DNA of 33,313 nt from positions 1 to 33,313 of the forward strand of contig JARBUQ010000002.1 of assembly GCA_029239545.1 (NCBI GenBank). Reading direction: 5' to 3'. The DNA comes from Paenibacillus sp. GTDB lineage: Bacteria > Bacillota > Bacilli > Paenibacillales > NBRC-103111. Position numbers and translations under genes: made by a program. The stretch's first letter is position 1; every line of letters starts with the position of its first letter. Shown piece by piece: positions 9,215-19,462 of the stretch. The notes under the pieces were generated by a model that saw nothing but the letters and a program-made list of their open reading frames with translations, ran no database searches and was not told the origin of the DNA.

Positions 9215-10714
9215 TTAACTACCCGTAAAATATTGTTTGACAGCGTCTGCGATTGCCCCGGCAATCCGATTCTGAAATTCTTCCGAGAATAACAATGCCT
9301 CATCGTTTTTATTGGAAAGATAGCCCACTTCAAGCAAAACTGCCGGCATCTTCGTTTCGCGAATGACTTTGAAATCTCCATTGCGCACACCTCGGTCTGC
9401 CAAACCACTTACATCCATCATTTTCTGATGTACAAGCTTCGCAAAATCAATGCTGTCATTCCGGTTATAATACGTTTCCGTTCCGTTCACGCTCGGATTG
9501 GAGAATTTGTTGGCGTGAATGGAAATAAACAACCCTGCGTCAAGCTTATTGGCTAAATCAACACGCTCCTGCAAAGTAGGATATGTATCGTCCGAACGAG
9601 TCTCGTACACTTCAATATCAGGCATTTGCTTAAGCAGGCCAATAACCTTCTGTTCCATTGCCAGCGTAAATTCCTTCTCATGGCGGCTGCTTGGAGCTAT
9701 AGCACCTGGGTCTGATCCTCCGTGACCGGCATCAATGACTACTTTGTAACGTTTGTTGACCATTTGAATCTTGATTGTGTTGGTTGCCTTATCCTCTGTC
9801 AGCTTGTAACCGGATTTCTTGGAAAGATCGAGGACTACGCGGACTACTGTGGGACTGTTTTGAGCAAAACGAATTTTCTGGATGATTGGATCCTTAACAG
9901 CAATCTCGCCCTTAGGGAACAAGGCTGTTAGAGGTGAACCCGTCATAGAAAGATTCGGCAAATCAATGATAATGCGCTCTGGCCCTGACAATAGAGAGAT
10001 CTTCGGAGAGATTGGCGTTGATGCCTGAATGACTACTTCTTCTCCCACAAGCTCCACCTTCGCTAAAGTCGGAATAGATGGATCAATAGTTATCGGCCCC
10101 GATGGTTTGGAACCTCCAGTTGTTCCGCCATTCGAAGATCCAGTGCCGCCACCAGCTCCGTTCGATCCATTCGAACCGTTTGAGCCGGAAGAACCATTAG
10201 AACCTGTCCCGGAATTATTCCCTGTGCCTGTGCCTGCTCCATTCCCGCTATTCCCATTATCAGACGGAGTAGGGGTAATCTTTTCCTTAGTTAAGGAAAC
10301 CGTTCTTGAATCATTGTCCCAACCTACTTCATACCCGAATTTCTCGGAAATGAAACGCACTGGCACGAGTGTCTTGTCACTCACAATAACTGGCTTCGCC
10401 TCGAGCTTCTCCTTAGCGCCATTGGTTGTGGCCATCTCATTGCCAACCTGTAATTCAATGACCATCTTATCAAGCTCTAGCTTGATATGCTGCCCTTCAT
10501 CGGTCCAGGTCAGCTTCGCGCCTAATGAATCAGTAATAATTCTGAGCGGCACAATCGTAACTTCATTCACAATTTGTGGTGCAACTTCAGGATTCAGCTT
10601 CTTTCCATTCAAATACAGCTGAACCGCGCTTGACGCTTCGACACGAGCAGGCAACAGTATGGCGACCATAATCAACATGAGCAGCAGCGGCAGTAGTGTT
10701 TTCCCGACCTTCAT
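9215..10714 (-). CDS. N-acetylmuramoyl-L-alanine amidase (copper amine oxidase-like N domain, AMIN, Amidase_3)
   Basis: VQLYLNGKKLNPEVAPQIVNEVTIVPLR; VVIDAGHGGSDPGA; ISIHANKFSNPSVNGTETYY; LLEVGYLSN; Gly/Ser/Asn-rich linker. Confidence 0.93.
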   Translation of the reverse strand: MKVGKTLLPLLLMLIMVAILLPARVEASSAVQLYLNGKKLNPEVAPQIVNEVTIVPLRIITDSLGAKLTWTDEGQHIKLELDKMVIELQVGNEMATTNGAKEKLEAKPVIVSDKTLVPVRFISEKFGYEVGWDNDSRTVSLTKEKITPTPSDNGNSGNGAGTGTGNNSGTGSNGSSGSNGSNGSNGAGGGTGSSNGGTTGGSKPSGPITIDPSIPTLAKVELVGEEVVIQASTPISPKISLLSGPERIIIDLPNLSMTGSPLTALFPKGEIAVKDPIIQKIRFAQNSPTVVRVVLDLSKKSGYKLTEDKATNTIKIQMVNKRYKVVIDAGHGGSDPGAIAPSSRHEKEFTLAMEQKVIGLLKQMPDIEVYETRSDDTYPTLQERVDLANKLDAGLFISIHANKFSNPSVNGTETYYNRNDSIDFAKLVHQKMMDVSGLADRGVRNGDFKVIRETKMPAVLLEVGYLSNKNDEALLFSEEFQNRIAGAIADAVKQYFTGS

Positions 10715-10873
10715 TGTTCACCTCTGGCATTCTATCATTTTGGCCTGTACCCTGCGAGTTCCTTCTGGCAGCATTAGCTATATTCTATCAAATTATGCAG
10801 CCAAAAGACACTATCTGTGCAAAGCAGACAAATGATTAGACGCCAATAAATGGTTAAAAGTTGCGAGATTTAA

Positions 10874-10914
10874 CAAAAAACTCTATCTTTTTCGCCACAA
10901 TCGATTCATAGAGT
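10874..10914 (-). terminator. Possible terminator of the Gfo/Idh/MocA gene
   Basis: 7-bp inverted repeat ACTCTAT...ATAGAGT with a 21-nt loop; the minus strand then reads TTTTTTGTT. Confidence 0.4.
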
Positions 10915-10937
10915 CGTATAATGCCGAATAAGGCTGA

Positions 10938-11906
10938 TCATGAGCGTTTTCGTGTTATTTCATCCATCACTCTACTCGTTCGAATGGCGGTGGAGCCTGT
11001 GCTCTCACATCTTTCTTTGCCCAACAAGTCATTGACAATACTCTGAATTAACGGCTGCTGAATATGCTTGGGCACATCGAAAGGATGTTGCTGGACGGCT
11101 TGCTCTGTAGTTAGCAGAACCGGCTCATGCCCGAATGTTGAGAAGGTCAGCTTGCCTTTGGAGCCAACAATTTCATTGATTTCTTTATTCTCATAACCGC
11201 AGAAACACCAGCTTCCTGTTCCTTGTACACCAGATTCGAAGGAATAAGCACCTGTAACCAAATCCTCAGCCGAATAAACCCCGCCCAAATTCCCGACACT
11301 TCCAGCTGCATCCCGGATAGGTCCCAGAAGGAAATCCAGCACATCCAGTGTATGACTCGCCAGATCGAAGAAATGACCTCCGCCAGAAACGGCTGGGTTA
11401 AGCCGCCATGGCAGAGCATCGCTTTGCTCTGTCAGCTTTTTGATATGTGTGGTATGTACGAATCTGACTTCTCCGATTGCTCCTTGCTCCAACAGCTTCC
11501 TGATTTGCAAGAACCGCGGTAACGCGCGTCTGTAATAAGCTACGAATAGGGGCACGCCTGCGGCTTGGCAAGCATCGAGCATCTTCTGGCATTCAGCTCC
11601 ATTAAGCGCCATTGGCTTCTCTACGTAAACGGGTTTGCCTGCTGCCGCCGCTGCCAACGTATAAGTCATGTGACTGTCAGGGGGAGTAGCTATATAAATA
11701 GCATCGACTTGCGGATCCGCAATCAATTCATCGGCATTGCTATACCACTTGGGCACATTATGTCTTCTAGCATAATCCTCGGCTAACGCAGCATCCCTTC
11801 TCATTACGGCAGAAAGCTCTGAGCCGTCAGCATACTGAAAGCCCGGACCGCTCTTCACCTCGGTCACATTTCCGCACCCAATAATTCCCCATCGGATTTT
11901 GTTCAT
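10938..11906 (-). CDS. Gfo/Idh/MocA family NAD(P)-dependent oxidoreductase
   Basis: IRWGIIGCGNVTEVKSGPGF Rossmann fold; AIYIATPPDSHMTYTLAAAAAGKPVYVEKPMA. Confidence 0.92.
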   Translation of the reverse strand: MNKIRWGIIGCGNVTEVKSGPGFQYADGSELSAVMRRDAALAEDYARRHNVPKWYSNADELIADPQVDAIYIATPPDSHMTYTLAAAAAGKPVYVEKPMALNGAECQKMLDACQAAGVPLFVAYYRRALPRFLQIRKLLEQGAIGEVRFVHTTHIKKLTEQSDALPWRLNPAVSGGGHFFDLASHTLDVLDFLLGPIRDAAGSVGNLGGVYSAEDLVTGAYSFESGVQGTGSWCFCGYENKEINEIVGSKGKLTFSTFGHEPVLLTTEQAVQQHPFDVPKHIQQPLIQSIVNDLLGKERCESTGSTAIRTSRVMDEITRKRS

Positions 11907-11932
11907 GCTATGCCTCTCTCCTTCAAAGTAAT

Positions 11933-11976
11933 AAAAAAAATGACGTCTTAGGCATAATAACCACAGACGTCATTTT
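11933..11976 (-). terminator. Intrinsic terminator of leuCD
   Basis: 12-bp arms AAAATGACGTCT / AGACGTCATTTT; minus strand continues into a T run. Confidence 0.85.
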
Positions 11977-11987
11977 ATAATCACAGC

Positions 11988-12593
11988 TTATCGAAGAGCT
12001 AAACGCTCCGCTTGCTTAGCTTCATAAGCAGTAATCGCATCCTCATGCTTAAGCGTAAGTCCGATATCATCCAAGCCTTGAAGCAGGAATTGACGGCGAT
12101 GCTCATCCAGATCGAATGAGATTTCAAGCCCGAACTCATCTGTAAGCGTCTTGTTCTCCAGGTCAACATTCAGCTTGTAGCCGTCATGCGCAGTTGTACG
12201 CCGGAATAATTCATCCACTTGCTCCTCCGACAGCTTGATCGGAAGAATGCTGTTCTTAAAGCAATTGTTATAGAAAATGTCCGCGAATGTAGGAGCGATA
12301 ATGACTCTGAAGCCATAGTCCATAATCGCCCATGGTGCATGCTCACGTGATGAGCCGCAGCCGAAATTAACGCGGGAGATCAATACGGAAGCGCCTTGAT
12401 AGCGCGGTTTGTTCAATTCGAACTCAGGGTTCACATTGCCCTGCTCGTCGAATCTCCATTCGAAGAACAAGAACTGACCGAAGCCGGTCCGTTCAATCCG
12501 TTTCAGGAATTGCTTAGGAATAATGGCATCTGTATCCACGTTAACACGGTCAACTGGACCGACAATACCTATATGTTTAGTAAATGCTTCCAT
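11988..12593 (-). CDS. leuD: 3-isopropylmalate dehydratase small subunit
   Basis: [46 protein letters not shown]. Confidence 0.97.
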   Translation of the reverse strand: MEAFTKHIGIVGPVDRVNVDTDAIIPKQFLKRIERTGFGQFLFFEWRFDEQGNVNPEFELNKPRYQGASVLISRVNFGCGSSREHAPWAIMDYGFRVIIAPTFADIFYNNCFKNSILPIKLSEEQVDELFRRTTAHDGYKLNVDLENKTLTDEFGLEISFDLDEHRRQFLLQGLDDIGLTLKHEDAITAYEAKQAERLALR

Positions 12594-12619
12594 CGTTAGG
12601 TTCTCCTCTCGGCCGTTTG

Positions 12620-14041
12620 TTACACGCCAGCTTCTACTTTGAATTTCCAGTCGCGCACATCGACGAATCGACCTTCAATAGCTGCTGCTGCAGCCATAGC
12701 TGGCGACACGAGATGGGTACGTCCGCCGCGGCCTTGACGGCCTTCGAAGTTGCGGTTCGATGTTGATGCACAGCGCTCGCCCGGACTGAGCACATCAGGG
12801 TTCATAGCCAGACACATACTGCAGCCTGCATCCCGCCATTCGAAGCCTGCTTCGCTGAATATTTTGTCGAGACCTTCCTTCTCCGCTTGCAGCTTAACAC
12901 GACCGGAGCCTGGTACCACAATTGCATTGACATGCGAGGAAACCTGATAGCCCTTAGCAACGGCTGCCGCTGCGCGAAGATCCTCGATCCGGCCATTCGT
13001 ACAAGAACCGATGAAGACACGATCAACCTTCAATTCAGTCATCGGAGTTCCTGGGGTAAGCCCCATATATTCAATCGCTTTCTCAGCTGCTTTGCGCTCA
13101 TTCTCAGTCGGAAATTCACTTGGTACCGGCACCTTGGCTGTTACGTCAGTACCCATACCAGGGCTGGTCCCCCACGTTACTTGCGGGATAAGTGTATTAG
13201 CGTCGAACTCTAACACCCAGTCATATGTCGCGCCTTCATCTGTAGTCAAGCTCTTCCACTCGGAAACTGCACGATCGTATGCTTCGCCTTGAGGGACATA
13301 ATCACGTCCGCGCAAATATTCGAACGTAGTATCATCCGGTGCGATCAGACCTGCTCTGGCACCGCCCTCAATGGACATGTTGCATACAGTCATGCGCTCT
13401 TCCATCGTCAAGTTGCGGATAGCCTCACCCGTATACTCAATTACGTAACCAGTTGCAAAATCCGTGCCGTATTTGCCGATAATACCCAGAATCAAATCCT
13501 TGGCGGTAATACCTGCATTGAGAGAACCAATAACACGAATTTCAAGCGTCTTAGCCTTCGATTGCTGCAAGCATTGAGTAGCGAGCACGTGCTCAACCTC
13601 GCTTGTCCCGATACCGAATGCCAATGCGCCGAATGCACCATGAGTGGAAGTGTGACTGTCGCCGCATACAATCGTTTTACCCGGGTGGGTCAAGCCGACC
13701 TCAGGTCCCATTACGTGAACAACGCCTTGATCGACGTGGTTAAGATCAAACAGCATAACTCCAAAATCCTTGCAGTTCTGCGACAATGTATCGATTTGCT
13801 GCTTGGAGATAGGATCCGTAATATTAAAACGGTCCTTAGTTGGTACGTTATGATCCATGGTAGCGAAAGTCAGCTCAGGACGTCGCACCTTGCGGCCAGT
13901 CAAACGCAGACCCTCAAAAGCTTGCGGGGAAGTCACCTCATGAACCAAATGGAGATCGATGTACAAAATGCTTGGTTTGCCTTCTTCTTGTTGAATAACG
14001 TGGTTATCCCAAATCTTCTCAAACATTGTTTTCTTCGCCAT
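12620..14041 (-). CDS. leuC: 3-isopropylmalate dehydratase large subunit
   Basis: [16 protein letters not shown]...; [59 protein letters not shown]. Confidence 0.98.
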   Translation of the reverse strand: MAKKTMFEKIWDNHVIQQEEGKPSILYIDLHLVHEVTSPQAFEGLRLTGRKVRRPELTFATMDHNVPTKDRFNITDPISKQQIDTLSQNCKDFGVMLFDLNHVDQGVVHVMGPEVGLTHPGKTIVCGDSHTSTHGAFGALAFGIGTSEVEHVLATQCLQQSKAKTLEIRVIGSLNAGITAKDLILGIIGKYGTDFATGYVIEYTGEAIRNLTMEERMTVCNMSIEGGARAGLIAPDDTTFEYLRGRDYVPQGEAYDRAVSEWKSLTTDEGATYDWVLEFDANTLIPQVTWGTSPGMGTDVTAKVPVPSEFPTENERKAAEKAIEYMGLTPGTPMTELKVDRVFIGSCTNGRIEDLRAAAAVAKGYQVSSHVNAIVVPGSGRVKLQAEKEGLDKIFSEAGFEWRDAGCSMCLAMNPDVLSPGERCASTSNRNFEGRQGRGGRTHLVSPAMAAAAAIEGRFVDVRDWKFKVEAGV

Positions 14042-14109
14042 GTTCTCACCTCGTCCGTTCTTTGGTTAGATCATAACATTTACTCCTTGATTGATCCACT
14101 ATATAATAT

Positions 14110-14124
14110 CTATAAGTGTGATAG
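14110..14124. promoter_or_regulatory. Candidate LysR-type regulator binding box (T-N11-A)
   Basis: CTAT-AAGTGTG-ATAG, a perfect CTAT-N7-ATAG dyad in the leuC / lysR intergenic region. Confidence 0.55.
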
Positions 14125-14181
14125 GTTTTAACTATAGCCAATCATCCTGTAAAGATTTCCAATCAAAGGAGCCATACAAAA

Positions 14182-15111
14182 ATGGAATTAAGGCAGCTTC
14201 AATACGCCATCCAAATTGCCGCCGACAAAAACTTCTCACGCGCCGCAGAGAAGCTCCATATTGCTCAGCCTTCGCTTAGCCAGCAATTATCCAAGCTGGA
14301 GAAGGAGATTGGCGTGTTATTGTTTCACCGCAATACGAATGCCGTTGAGCTGACTCATGCGGGCGCTCAATTTATTGAGAAAGCTCAAAAGGTTATCGAT
14401 ATGATGGAGCAAATCAAACAAGAAATGGACGATATTTCACATACCCGCAAAGGACGACTCACCATTGGCAGCCTGCCCATCACCGGAGCTCACATATTAC
14501 CGCTTGTTCTGCCTGTATTCCAGAAGCGTTTTCCGGAAATTGACATCGTCTTGGTGGAAGAAACCTCCGCACGTCTCGAACAGCTGACAGCTAATGGACA
14601 GACTGATCTTTCCTTGTTATCTCTTCCGCTGATTGAAGATGCTTTATCTTACCATACCTTAATCGAGGAGGAAATTTTGCTGGCTTTACCTCCTAAACAC
14701 CCCTTGTCCGAGCCTGACGGAATTCCTGTTGATTTGAAGCTGCTTGAGTCTGAACCCTTTATCATCTTGAAGAAGGGACAAGGATTCCGCAAGCTTACAT
14801 TGGATTTGTGCAGCCTGGCCGGCTTCTCTCCACGTATCGTATTCGAAAGCAGCAATATCGAAACCGTTCAATCGCTTGTAGCAGCGGGAATGGGGATCGC
14901 TTTTGTGCCAGCTATGGTGGCACGGGGACAATGGAGCCAGATCACACCTGTCTATGCATCCTTAGCCAATAAGCCTACAAGGACGCTTGTTATTTCACAT
15001 CGCAAGGGTCGTTATTTGTCCAAGGCAGCTGAAGCTTTCATTACTACTATGAAGGAAGTTTTGCAGGCCCATCATAACCAACCATTCCAACAAAAAAAGG
15101 TGCGAGACTAA
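14182..15111 (+). CDS. LysR family transcriptional regulator
   Basis: N-terminal HTH MELRQLQYAIQIAADKNFSRAAEKLHIAQPSLSQQLSKLEKEIGVLLFHR; divergent from leuC. Confidence 0.95.
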   Translation: MELRQLQYAIQIAADKNFSRAAEKLHIAQPSLSQQLSKLEKEIGVLLFHRNTNAVELTHAGAQFIEKAQKVIDMMEQIKQEMDDISHTRKGRLTIGSLPITGAHILPLVLPVFQKRFPEIDIVLVEETSARLEQLTANGQTDLSLLSLPLIEDALSYHTLIEEEILLALPPKHPLSEPDGIPVDLKLLESEPFIILKKGQGFRKLTLDLCSLAGFSPRIVFESSNIETVQSLVAAGMGIAFVPAMVARGQWSQITPVYASLANKPTRTLVISHRKGRYLSKAAEAFITTMKEVLQAHHNQPFQQKKVRD

Positions 15112-15902
15112 TGGATTTCCTGACGTTCATAGGTACAAGCGATTCCTTGGGAGTACCCCGAGTATATTGCGATTGTGCAGTTTGCGCCGAAGCCCGATCC
15201 ACGGGAGTAAATCGCCGATACCGCTCGTCCGCTATCCTGACAACGCCTAAGGGAGAAACATTATTTATAGATTGCGGACCGGACTGGCTGGATCAAATGA
15301 GGCTGATCGACAAGCGAGTTATGGAGAAGGTGCTCGTTACGCATGCCCATCATGATCACGTTGCCGGTCTTCCGGAGTGGGCCGATTCCTGCCGCTGGAC
15401 CGGGCGCAAGGGCATTGTTTATACACCCGCTGAAGTAGCCCGAACAATTAACAATCAGTATCCTTGGCTTGATCGGCACTTGACCTTCGTGAACAACGAT
15501 GAAGGCTGTTCCTTCGGCGAATGGCAAATAAGCCCTTGGAAGGTGTGTCACGGCAAGAACGGATTCTCTTATGCTTATATTTTTGAAAAACCCGCTTATC
15601 GCTTCGCCTATTGCTCAGACGCCATCTCGCTCACAGAGGCACAAAAAGAGCCGCTTAAGCGGCTTGATCTGCTTATATTGGGGACGAATTACTACAAGGA
15701 GAACGCTGAACCGAGCTCTAGATCTGTCTATGATATGATAGAAGCGATTGAATTAATCGGGGAATTGTTACCGAAGCGTGTATTCTTTACACATCTGTCA
15801 CACGGCGTCGATCGAAATGAACCTTATGAATTGCCTGCACATGTTAGGTTGGCTCATCACGGACTCCGCGTTGAATTGTGGAACAACGCACAGGGAAGAT
15901 GA
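15111..15902 (+). CDS. MBL-fold metallo-hydrolase, PhnP-like
   Basis: GTSDSLGVPRVYCDCAVC, THAHHDHVAGL; TAATG overlap with the LysR stop. Confidence 0.85.
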   Translation: MDFLTFIGTSDSLGVPRVYCDCAVCAEARSTGVNRRYRSSAILTTPKGETLFIDCGPDWLDQMRLIDKRVMEKVLVTHAHHDHVAGLPEWADSCRWTGRKGIVYTPAEVARTINNQYPWLDRHLTFVNNDEGCSFGEWQISPWKVCHGKNGFSYAYIFEKPAYRFAYCSDAISLTEAQKEPLKRLDLLILGTNYYKENAEPSSRSVYDMIEAIELIGELLPKRVFFTHLSHGVDRNEPYELPAHVRLAHHGLRVELWNNAQGR

Positions 15903-15976
15903 AAGAGGCAGGATCAAGCACGTAACAGGATCTAAATGGGTATTATCCTGTAATCATTACATGGAGCAATTATTCG

Positions 15977-16408
15977 CTAACCTTCTGTGCCGCTGCGCTT
16001 GTAGGATTTATACTTGTGAATAACTTCCCGCCAGCCTAAATCACCACGTTCCATCGCCTTAACCAGCATCTCTCCTGTAGCAATATTCGTTGCTACGGGA
16101 ACACATTGCACATCACATAATCTGAGTAGAGCCGTCACATCCGGTTCATGAGCTAACGCAATCAATGGGTCACGAAGGAAAATAACAAGATCGATTTCGT
16201 TCTGAGCTACAAGAGCGCCAATTTGCTGATCTCCACCAAGCGGACCTGATTTCAAGCGATACACGTGTATTCCTGCATCATCCATAAGTTTGGTGCCTGT
16301 TGAGCCTGTGGCAAAAACAGTATGCTTGTCGAACACATGCTTGTAAGCGATAACGAAGTTAACCATTTCCTCTTTCTTAACATCGTGAGCAAGTAATGCA
16401 ACATTCAT
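15977..16408 (-). CDS. mgsA: Methylglyoxal synthase
   Basis: [58 protein letters not shown]. Confidence 0.96.
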   Translation of the reverse strand: MNVALLAHDVKKEEMVNFVIAYKHVFDKHTVFATGSTGTKLMDDAGIHVYRLKSGPLGGDQQIGALVAQNEIDLVIFLRDPLIALAHEPDVTALLRLCDVQCVPVATNIATGEMLVKAMERGDLGWREVIHKYKSYKRSGTEG

Positions 16409-16581
16409 GACGACCGCTCCCTCCGAAAAATAGTATTCCGTTCCATGTAAGGTTTCGTTCCTCTATTTTCTCTACATTTTCAATTATATATGCATTCGAC
16501 CATCAAAGCAAGTAGTATATGTTATGTTTTCTAACATAAATAACGGTTTTTTTGAGTTTTTTTTAATACTTCACGAAATAT

Positions 16582-16638
16582 AAATAAAAAACCTCCTTTC
16601 ATGTTATATAACATAACATGAAAGGAGGTTTTTTATTT
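16582..16638. terminator. Strong, probably bidirectional intrinsic terminator of the amidohydrolase/aminotransferase operon
   Basis: 26-nt perfect inverted repeat AAATAAAAAACCTCCTTTCATGTTAT-ATAAC-ATAACATGAAAGGAGGTTTTTTATTT. Confidence 0.9.
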
Positions 16639-17430
16639 GCGTTTCAGCACATCAGCATTGCTTCCCCAAATCTGTTCTTTAATGCTTTGCTCTATAGCTG
16701 CCATTTCTACCAATAAAAAAGAGCTCTTCAAAGTGAATAAAGGATGATTTGAACCGTATAACACCCGCTCAACCGGAATGGTTTTCAATAAATCCTCTAT
16801 TACGAATACACGATCCTTCAAACCTGAAGTATCCATATACACATGAGGATGCGCTAGAATCTCATCCTTCATTGTTTCTATCTCACCAATCCGAACCGTC
16901 AACAGCACAATCTTTAAGTTCGGTTTGCTTACAATGAATTGCTGCAGCTTATCCACTGCGAGGGGCAACTGTTGCAGCAAGTAATCCAGTCGCTCATCTT
17001 CCATGCGTTTGGATATAAACAATGGTAGGTCATGCTTGATTAATACTTCACTCAATCTGGACATCGCTTCACCGTTCAAGTCGAACGGATGATAGCACGG
17101 ATAGACACGAACCCCGTGAATATCAAAACGTCGTATCCCCTCTTCAATATCCCGCTCCCATCCGGGCAAATCCGGATTCACGGTAAGGATATGTTTATAC
17201 TCCGTTCCCTTGATCTGTTCGTGCAGCTCCTCGTCTCCCTCGAACGGATCATTATAAAACACGCTGTTTAACGAAGCCGCATACCCTCCGGTAATACGAT
17301 TATCGCTATGGACCTTTCGCAGATCCTCCAGCGTGTTTTTGTATATTTTACGAAAAGGCCATTGACCAAGCAGAACGTTTACATCTGTATACACTTGTGT
17401 ACCTCCGGTCCTATGCTTCATTAGAAACAA
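16633..17430 (-). CDS. Amidohydrolase-2-like TIM-barrel protein with degenerate metal motif
   Basis: Barrel-like protein; N-terminal strand TDVNVLLG replaces the usual DxHxH, and YGSNHPLF replaces the usual GSDxP. Confidence 0.7.
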   Translation of the reverse strand: MFLMKHRTGGTQVYTDVNVLLGQWPFRKIYKNTLEDLRKVHSDNRITGGYAASLNSVFYNDPFEGDEELHEQIKGTEYKHILTVNPDLPGWERDIEEGIRRFDIHGVRVYPCYHPFDLNGEAMSRLSEVLIKHDLPLFISKRMEDERLDYLLQQLPLAVDKLQQFIVSKPNLKIVLLTVRIGEIETMKDEILAHPHVYMDTSGLKDRVFVIEDLLKTIPVERVLYGSNHPLFTLKSSFLLVEMAAIEQSIKEQIWGSNADVLKRK

Positions 17431-17433
17431 ATG

Positions 17434-18180
17434 TTATATTCTAACCGTTCGGTCGAATAATTTCATGGCATTTTGAGAATAAATCATTTGTTTCTCTTCA
17501 AGGGTCAGCTCCGCTTCTTCTAACTGCCCCACGTTAACCAAATACGTTATTATAATATCTGAACCGAATATGATCCGTCCCACACCAATGTGTCGAACCG
17601 CATAATCCAACTCGTCTCTGCGAAAATACGTACCTGAGAAATCACTCCATACATTAGGACAATCCCGGATTGCCTTGATACCATGATAGGCGTTCCCTCC
17701 GAAATGCGCCATCAGGATCTTCGCCTTAGGATATCGCTTAGCCAACCTTGCGACATGTACGCCCGTCGATTCATGCTCCAACTGTCCGATTGCTTTATGG
17801 AAGGAATGGATAAGAATAGGCACATTATAGTCTATACATTGCTCCACTAATGGGTACACCTTGGGATCATCGCATAGAGTGGCCACCCATAGCTTCATTC
17901 CGGACATGGAGTATTGTTCGATTCCCTGCTTCAAAACATCGAGCGCGTCAACATGATTGGGATTCACATAACAATAGCCTTCGACCAAATCTGGCTGTTC
18001 CTTCATAAATCGGCTCACATCCGCATTGAGCATAGCTATTTCCGCAGGATCAGGATCGTGGCTGAGGAGTCCGGAAACATATAATTTCGATATTCCATAC
18101 TGCTCACAGGCCTTTAGCAGCGTTCTTGTACTTTCTTCGTACTGATTCCCCCATACATGTGCATGAGCATCTATTATCAT
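17434..18180 (-). CDS. Amidohydrolase family (amidohydrolase-2) protein
   Basis: MIIDAHAHVWGN (DxHxH), ILIHSFH, ILMAHFGG, IIFGSDIII. Confidence 0.88.
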   Translation of the reverse strand: MIIDAHAHVWGNQYEESTRTLLKACEQYGISKLYVSGLLSHDPDPAEIAMLNADVSRFMKEQPDLVEGYCYVNPNHVDALDVLKQGIEQYSMSGMKLWVATLCDDPKVYPLVEQCIDYNVPILIHSFHKAIGQLEHESTGVHVARLAKRYPKAKILMAHFGGNAYHGIKAIRDCPNVWSDFSGTYFRRDELDYAVRHIGVGRIIFGSDIIITYLVNVGQLEEAELTLEEKQMIYSQNAMKLFDRTVRI

Positions 18181-18193
18181 CGTTGTTCACCTG

Positions 18194-19462
18194 TTAGGAG
18201 CGGGCAGATAGGGACCGGCATGCCTCATCCAGACGTTCTAGCGTTTCCTGAATATCTGCATCAGTGTGACTGAAATTAACATAAGAAACATTATATAAGG
18301 AGACTCCTTGTTTGTAGGACTCTCTCATGAACGATTGAAGCAGTCCTGCTTCCGCGTCTTTGCCGGGTGTGAAGGCCGGACAAGGCCAAGTGCCCTTGAG
18401 CTCAAGCGGAATTCCATAACGGTTGAATTTCTCGTTTAATCCGCTCCACAATGTCTCCCCTTGCTTCCAGAGATGTTCGATGACGTTGCGTGTTTTATAT
18501 ACTTGTATGGTCGCTTTGGAGGCTGCCAGAGACAATGTTTCCCCTGAGAAGGTAGAGGATATCACGGCTTTACCGCGATCGCAGGCAGACATAACTTCTC
18601 TGCTTCCCACATAAGCCGAAATCGGCATGCCATTAGCCATCCCTTTACTGAAGACAGCCAGATCCGGTGTCACACTGAAGTATTCCTGAATACCGCCAAG
18701 CGACATCCGGAATCCGGTTACGATCTCGTCATAGATGAGAAGAACCCCATGCTTGCGTGTTAATTCCCTCACTGCCGGATAAAATTCTGCACCTGCTGCC
18801 ATGTTGGCATAATCCGCAGCAATGACTACAGCCGCAAACTCACCTGGATGTGCTTCCAGCACTTGTTCCATAGCGGCAAGATCATTCCATTTCACGACAT
18901 GGTGAAGCGCAGACAATGCCGCCGGTACTCCTGGCACGGTGCTCCCTGTCGCTACCTGGCCTGGCAAGGATAATCCCCCAGAGCCCAAGGAGTTGACCCA
19001 GCCGTTATACCCAACCTGCACGATCCTGTCTCGGCCTGTATATGTTCTTGCAATACGAATAACAGCGGCCAGCGCTTCTCCACCTGTCTTCAGAAATCTG
19101 GCTTGCTCTGCACACGGGATGACCTCACACAGCAACTCTGCTACTTCCGCTTCCAATGGATGAGGATGACCGAATATAATCCCGTTAGACAGCTGCTGAC
19201 GAATCGCTTCATCGACTTCCGGAAATTGATAGCCAAGCGTGATCGGACCAAGACCATTGCGATAATCAATGTAAACATTCCCGTCTGCATCCCATACTCG
19301 GCATCCCTTCCCTTTAACTATTACGGCCGGTTCTTCCGGAAGGAACAGCGGTGCTTTCGAGCAAGTACTGGAGCCCCAAGGAATCGACTTATTCAAACGT
19401 TCATTCCATTGTTCATTCGTATTCGTTTGCAAGACACTCATTTGAATACCTCCGTCAATCAT
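18194..19462 (-). CDS. Class-III PLP aminotransferase, glutamate-1-semialdehyde aminomutase-like
   Basis: KGCRVWDADGNVYIDYRNGLGPITLGY; LIYDEIVTGFR; PLP lysine motif VFSKGMANGMPISAYVG. The ORF-track start may be 7 codons upstream of the true start (MSVLQTN). Confidence 0.88.
   Translation of the reverse strand: MIDGGIQMSVLQTNTNEQWNERLNKSIPWGSSTCSKAPLFLPEEPAVIVKGKGCRVWDADGNVYIDYRNGLGPITLGYQFPEVDEAIRQQLSNGIIFGHPHPLEAEVAELLCEVIPCAEQARFLKTGGEALAAVIRIARTYTGRDRIVQVGYNGWVNSLGSGGLSLPGQVATGSTVPGVPAALSALHHVVKWNDLAAMEQVLEAHPGEFAAVVIAADYANMAAGAEFYPAVRELTRKHGVLLIYDEIVTGFRMSLGGIQEYFSVTPDLAVFSKGMANGMPISAYVGSREVMSACDRGKAVISSTFSGETLSLAASKATIQVYKTRNVIEHLWKQGETLWSGLNEKFNRYGIPLELKGTWPCPAFTPGKDAEAGLLQSFMRESYKQGVSLYNVSYVNFSHTDADIQETLERLDEACRSLSARS

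Noticed and set aside
10029-10622. 197-aa Pro/Glu/Phe-rich plus-strand ORF
   Set aside because: Mirror of the Gly/Ser/Asn linker of the amidase on the opposite strand.
13289-14131. 280-aa plus-strand ORF
   Set aside because: Antisense shadow of leuC with no recognisable motifs.
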